In this document: in pieces, positions 61,971-64,000 of the stretch
How positions within the stretch are numbered: position 1 is the first letter of the stretch
Layout: each line of letters starts with the position of its first letter
Assembly (NCBI RefSeq): GCF_900129785.1
Contig: NZ_FSRC01000002.1
Location: 806,001 to 870,000, forward strand
DNA length: 64,000 nucleotides
Direction: 5' to 3'
Source: Algoriphagus halophilus
GTDB taxonomy: Bacteria > Bacteroidota > Bacteroidia > Cytophagales > Cyclobacteriaceae
Position numbers and translations under genes: made by a program
The notes under the pieces: generated by a model
The model's database searches: none
What the model was told of the DNA's origin: nothing
What the model saw: only the letters and a program-made list of their open reading frames with translations

Positions 61971-62504
61971 TTACCAGTTTTCCCTAATCATCAGGGCTTG
62001 GATATGGGCTAAATGATGTTTGCCATGCCAACTATACATTAATGCTATTTCACTCAGAGGTGCAGAATGCTGTGATTCTGGGTGGAAATAGGTTTTTGAA
62101 AAATCAGCAGGAGACATATGATCAAGGATCACTCCCCATTTGAAGTGAATATTTTTAAGGATTCCGATAGATACTTCGATAGGCAATTTATTGTCGGCCA
62201 ATTCTGCCCAAGCTGCCTCGTCATAAGGTTTAATCGTAGGGTTTTCTTCAGTTAAAGCTAATTTAAACCTAATAAAGGCATTGATATGACTATCTGCGCA
62301 GTGGTGAACTACTTGCCTGACGGTCCATCCTCCTGGTCTATAGGGAGTATCCAATTGATCCTCCGACATACTTTTCACAGTGGATTCCAAGAATTTAGGT
62401 AAGGATTTTATTTCTTCAATGGCTTCTGCCAGATCGGATTCCGTAATTTGGTTTGGTATTTGAAATCTACCAATTGGATATTTCAATAATTCAATGTCTA
62501 TCAT
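61971..62504 (-). CDS. DinB/YfiT-type metal-dependent transferase
   Basis: A 177-residue DinB-fold protein. Three histidines of the metal site are in VVHHCADSHINAFIRFKLAL and SWHGKHHLAHIQALM. LKYPIGRF and GGWTVRQVVHHCADSH match YfiT/BstA-like putative bacillithiol S-transferases. ATG 62504 is the family start; the frame extends to a TTG at 62528 that overlaps comF. Likely a thiol-dependent detoxification enzyme. Confidence 0.83.
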   Translation of the reverse strand: MIDIELLKYPIGRFQIPNQITESDLAEAIEEIKSLPKFLESTVKSMSEDQLDTPYRPGGWTVRQVVHHCADSHINAFIRFKLALTEENPTIKPYDEAAWAELADNKLPIEVSIGILKNIHFKWGVILDHMSPADFSKTYFHPESQHSAPLSEIALMYSWHGKHHLAHIQALMIRENW

Positions 62505-62511
62505 ATGCTCT

Positions 62512-63198
62512 TTATTTTCCTGCCGCAATGGTGATCAAATCTACAGTTTTTGCACCATTAGCCAAAAGCACATTTGCACATGAGCAAAGTGTCGCCCCTG
62601 TAGTCATTACATCATCAACTAATAAAATTCTTCTGCCATCAGTAGGCCTAATTAGAGCAAATACTTCATCTACATTTTCCATCCTTTGAATTCTTGTCTT
62701 TTTAGTCTGAGTTTCAGTGAATTTCTTTCTTTCTAACATTTCTTCAATAGGCAATTGCAAGCCATGGGAAAGCCCCTTGGCAAATTCCTCACTTTGATTG
62801 TAGCCTCTTCGATATTTTTTTATGGGATGAAGTGGAACAGGAACAATAACATCCCAATTATTTGTCAAATCAACTTCATTTAATTGATTGGAATAGAGTT
62901 CACCTAATTGAATTCCTAGCTTTGGCTTATTTCGATACTTAAGACAATGAAGAATTTTTTGACTTTTCCCATTTTTTGTAAACCTTAAAAATGACATGGC
63001 CATACCCACATTTGCGATACCTTTTATTTTTTGAGTCAGGTCATTTTCGCTCGGCATGGCATGATAAAGTGTCCTGGGGAGCGTTCCAATGCATATTTTA
63101 CAAAGACAGGATTCAAAATCGAATAAATTTCTGCCACATAGATCACAGGTTCTGGGAAATATTAAATCGAAAAAATCTTTGAAAAAAAGTAAACGCAT
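62512..63198 (-). CDS. comF: ComF-family phosphoribosyltransferase-like protein
   Basis: A 228-residue protein. An N-terminal zinc-finger-like set (RTCDLCGRNLFDFESCLCKIC) is followed by a PRTase domain with the PRPP motif ILLVDDVMTTGATL and VIVPVPLHPIKKYRRGYNQSEEFA. ComF acts in DNA uptake in some bacteria; in others its role is unclear. ATG 63198 is preferred over TTG 63204. Confidence 0.85.
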   Translation of the reverse strand: MRLLFFKDFFDLIFPRTCDLCGRNLFDFESCLCKICIGTLPRTLYHAMPSENDLTQKIKGIANVGMAMSFLRFTKNGKSQKILHCLKYRNKPKLGIQLGELYSNQLNEVDLTNNWDVIVPVPLHPIKKYRRGYNQSEEFAKGLSHGLQLPIEEMLERKKFTETQTKKTRIQRMENVDEVFALIRPTDGRRILLVDDVMTTGATLCSCANVLLANGAKTVDLITIAAGK

Positions 63199-63281
63199 CA
63201 GCAAAAAGTTCTGTTAGTACAATCCAAGGCCGAATACCTGCTATATTTGCCTGTAAATGTGTATCCTAAACTGTTAATTTA

Positions 63282-63623
63282 ATGAATCTCATAGAGGAAT
63301 TCAATGATTATAGAGCGATGATGAATGAAAAGATCATGGCTGCTGACAATAAAGTATTAAAGAGGATTTTCAATTTGGATACGAATGCCTTTGCGGAAGG
63401 AGCTCTGGATGTTAAAACCAAGGAAATGTTAGGTCTTGCTTGTTCCATGGTCTTGAGGTGTGATGATTGCGTAAAATATCACTTAGGCAAATGCAAAGAA
63501 GTTGGATTAAACAAAACCGAAATTTTTGAGGTATTTTCGATTGCTACTTTAATTGGCGGATCTATTGTAATACCTCATTTAAGAAGAGCTTCAGAATATT
63601 GGGAGGAGCTTGAAAATCAATAG
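63282..63623 (+). CDS. Carboxymuconolactone decarboxylase/AhpD-family protein
   Basis: A 113-residue AhpD-fold protein. The CxxC motif RCDDCVKYHLGKC has the proximal His arranged as in AhpD peroxidases, so a thiol peroxidase or disulfide role is likely. LDVKTKEMLGLACSMVL and EIFEVFSIATLIGGSIVIPHLRRA complete the fold. The following gene begins 8 bases downstream. Confidence 0.83.
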   Translation: MNLIEEFNDYRAMMNEKIMAADNKVLKRIFNLDTNAFAEGALDVKTKEMLGLACSMVLRCDDCVKYHLGKCKEVGLNKTEIFEVFSIATLIGGSIVIPHLRRASEYWEELENQ

Positions 63624-63631
63624 TTTACAAT

Positions 63632-63994
63632 ATGTTTAAAAAGGATTTAGATCTAGAAAAAAGGTGGTCCAAACTATTAGAAGGTCTAAAAGAAACGATC
63701 GGAAAAAAACCATCAGATCTAAATGGCGTTTTGTTTCTAATAGGAGTACAAGAATTGGGTCAAGGAAACAAGACTTTTACAAAAGAGCAAAAGCAAGATT
63801 TGATGCATATTGCTATTTGTAAAGTGCTAAGCTACGATGGTTTCTATGAGTTAGATTTTGTTGACCAAGATGGTTGGCCACACTGGAAGTTGGTAAAAGA
63901 ACTTCCTTATTTCGATTTATTGGAACAAGAAAAATTATTAAAAATTCAGGTACTGGAATACTTTGAAAAAGAGTACGAAATAGAAATAAAGTAA
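63632..63994 (+). CDS. Hypothetical cytoplasmic protein
   Basis: A 120-residue soluble protein with no signal peptide, rich in Lys and Glu. Segments such as GVLFLIGVQELGQGNKTFTKEQKQDLMHIAICKVLSYDGFYELDFVDQDGWPHWKL suggest a small helical fold. I do not recognise a named family. Its close spacing to the AhpD-like gene suggests one operon. Confidence 0.6.
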   Translation: MFKKDLDLEKRWSKLLEGLKETIGKKPSDLNGVLFLIGVQELGQGNKTFTKEQKQDLMHIAICKVLSYDGFYELDFVDQDGWPHWKLVKELPYFDLLEQEKLLKIQVLEYFEKEYEIEIK

Positions 63995-64000
63995 GCATGA

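Overview
The window is chromosomal DNA of a low-GC, gene-dense member of the Bacteroidota, most likely the Cytophagales/Cyclobacteriaceae (Algoriphagus-like). Evidence: a SusC/SusD pair, the tail of a GldJ-type gliding lipoprotein, an AraC regulator fused to a 7TM sensor, many lipoproteins and small outer-membrane barrels, and promoters of the Bacteroidota type (TTTG, about 19 bases, TAnnTTTG). I see no rRNA, phage, IS element or CRISPR array. There are two tRNA genes, Leu(UAA) and Gly(GCC).

Layout. 0-5 kb: gldJ tail, rluF, a secreted GH16 glucanase, DoxX, and lipoprotein/outer-membrane genes. 5.1-5.4 kb: a decayed cupin gene. 5.7-14.2 kb: a sulfatase region with three paralogous secreted sulfatases, a HAD-type lipoprotein, an AraC-7TM regulator and an outer-membrane protein. 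14.7-17.1 kb: a secreted S9 peptidase. 17.4-29.1 kb: a choline-centred locus (BCCT transporter, choline dehydrogenase, phosphodiesterase-like lipoprotein, SusD, SusC, metallophosphoesterase, TetR regulator). 29.1-33.4 kb: small envelope genes and a winged-helix regulator with its operators. 33.4-38.0 kb: an oxidative-stress block (OxyR, a double thioredoxin protein, OhrR, Ohr). 38-53 kb: housekeeping genes (quinone reductase, peptidases, DsbD, S1/P1 nuclease, SecA, DapF, MscS) and a betaine-aldehyde dehydrogenase, followed by the two tRNAs. 53-64 kb: PAS-LuxR regulator, MutS, a SpoU methyltransferase, and a minus-strand run ending in SDR, SGNH-like and MBOAT acyltransferase genes, DinB and ComF.

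The most interesting system is the choline locus. susC, susD, a type I phosphodiesterase/phosphatase lipoprotein and betA form one apparent operon. A divergent metallophosphoesterase/TetR pair lies upstream, and a BCCT transporter lies downstream. An 18-bp inverted repeat (core TTGAATGACCATTCAA) sits in exactly the same register over the -7 box of three promoters: susC, the metallophosphoesterase and, 24 kb away, betB. This ties the unlinked betaine-aldehyde dehydrogenase to the locus. It suggests a BetI-like TetR regulon in which SusCD captures a choline-headgroup compound, surface or periplasmic enzymes free choline, BCCT imports it, and BetA plus BetB make glycine betaine. Substrate and regulator assignments are inferences; the gene order and shared operator are read directly.

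Second-tier observations: an OhrR whose sensing cysteine is replaced by serine, next to an intact Ohr and a near-canonical OhrR operator; a winged-helix regulator with two matching operators; and a BCCT gene whose conserved N-terminus is open but lacks a standard start codon.
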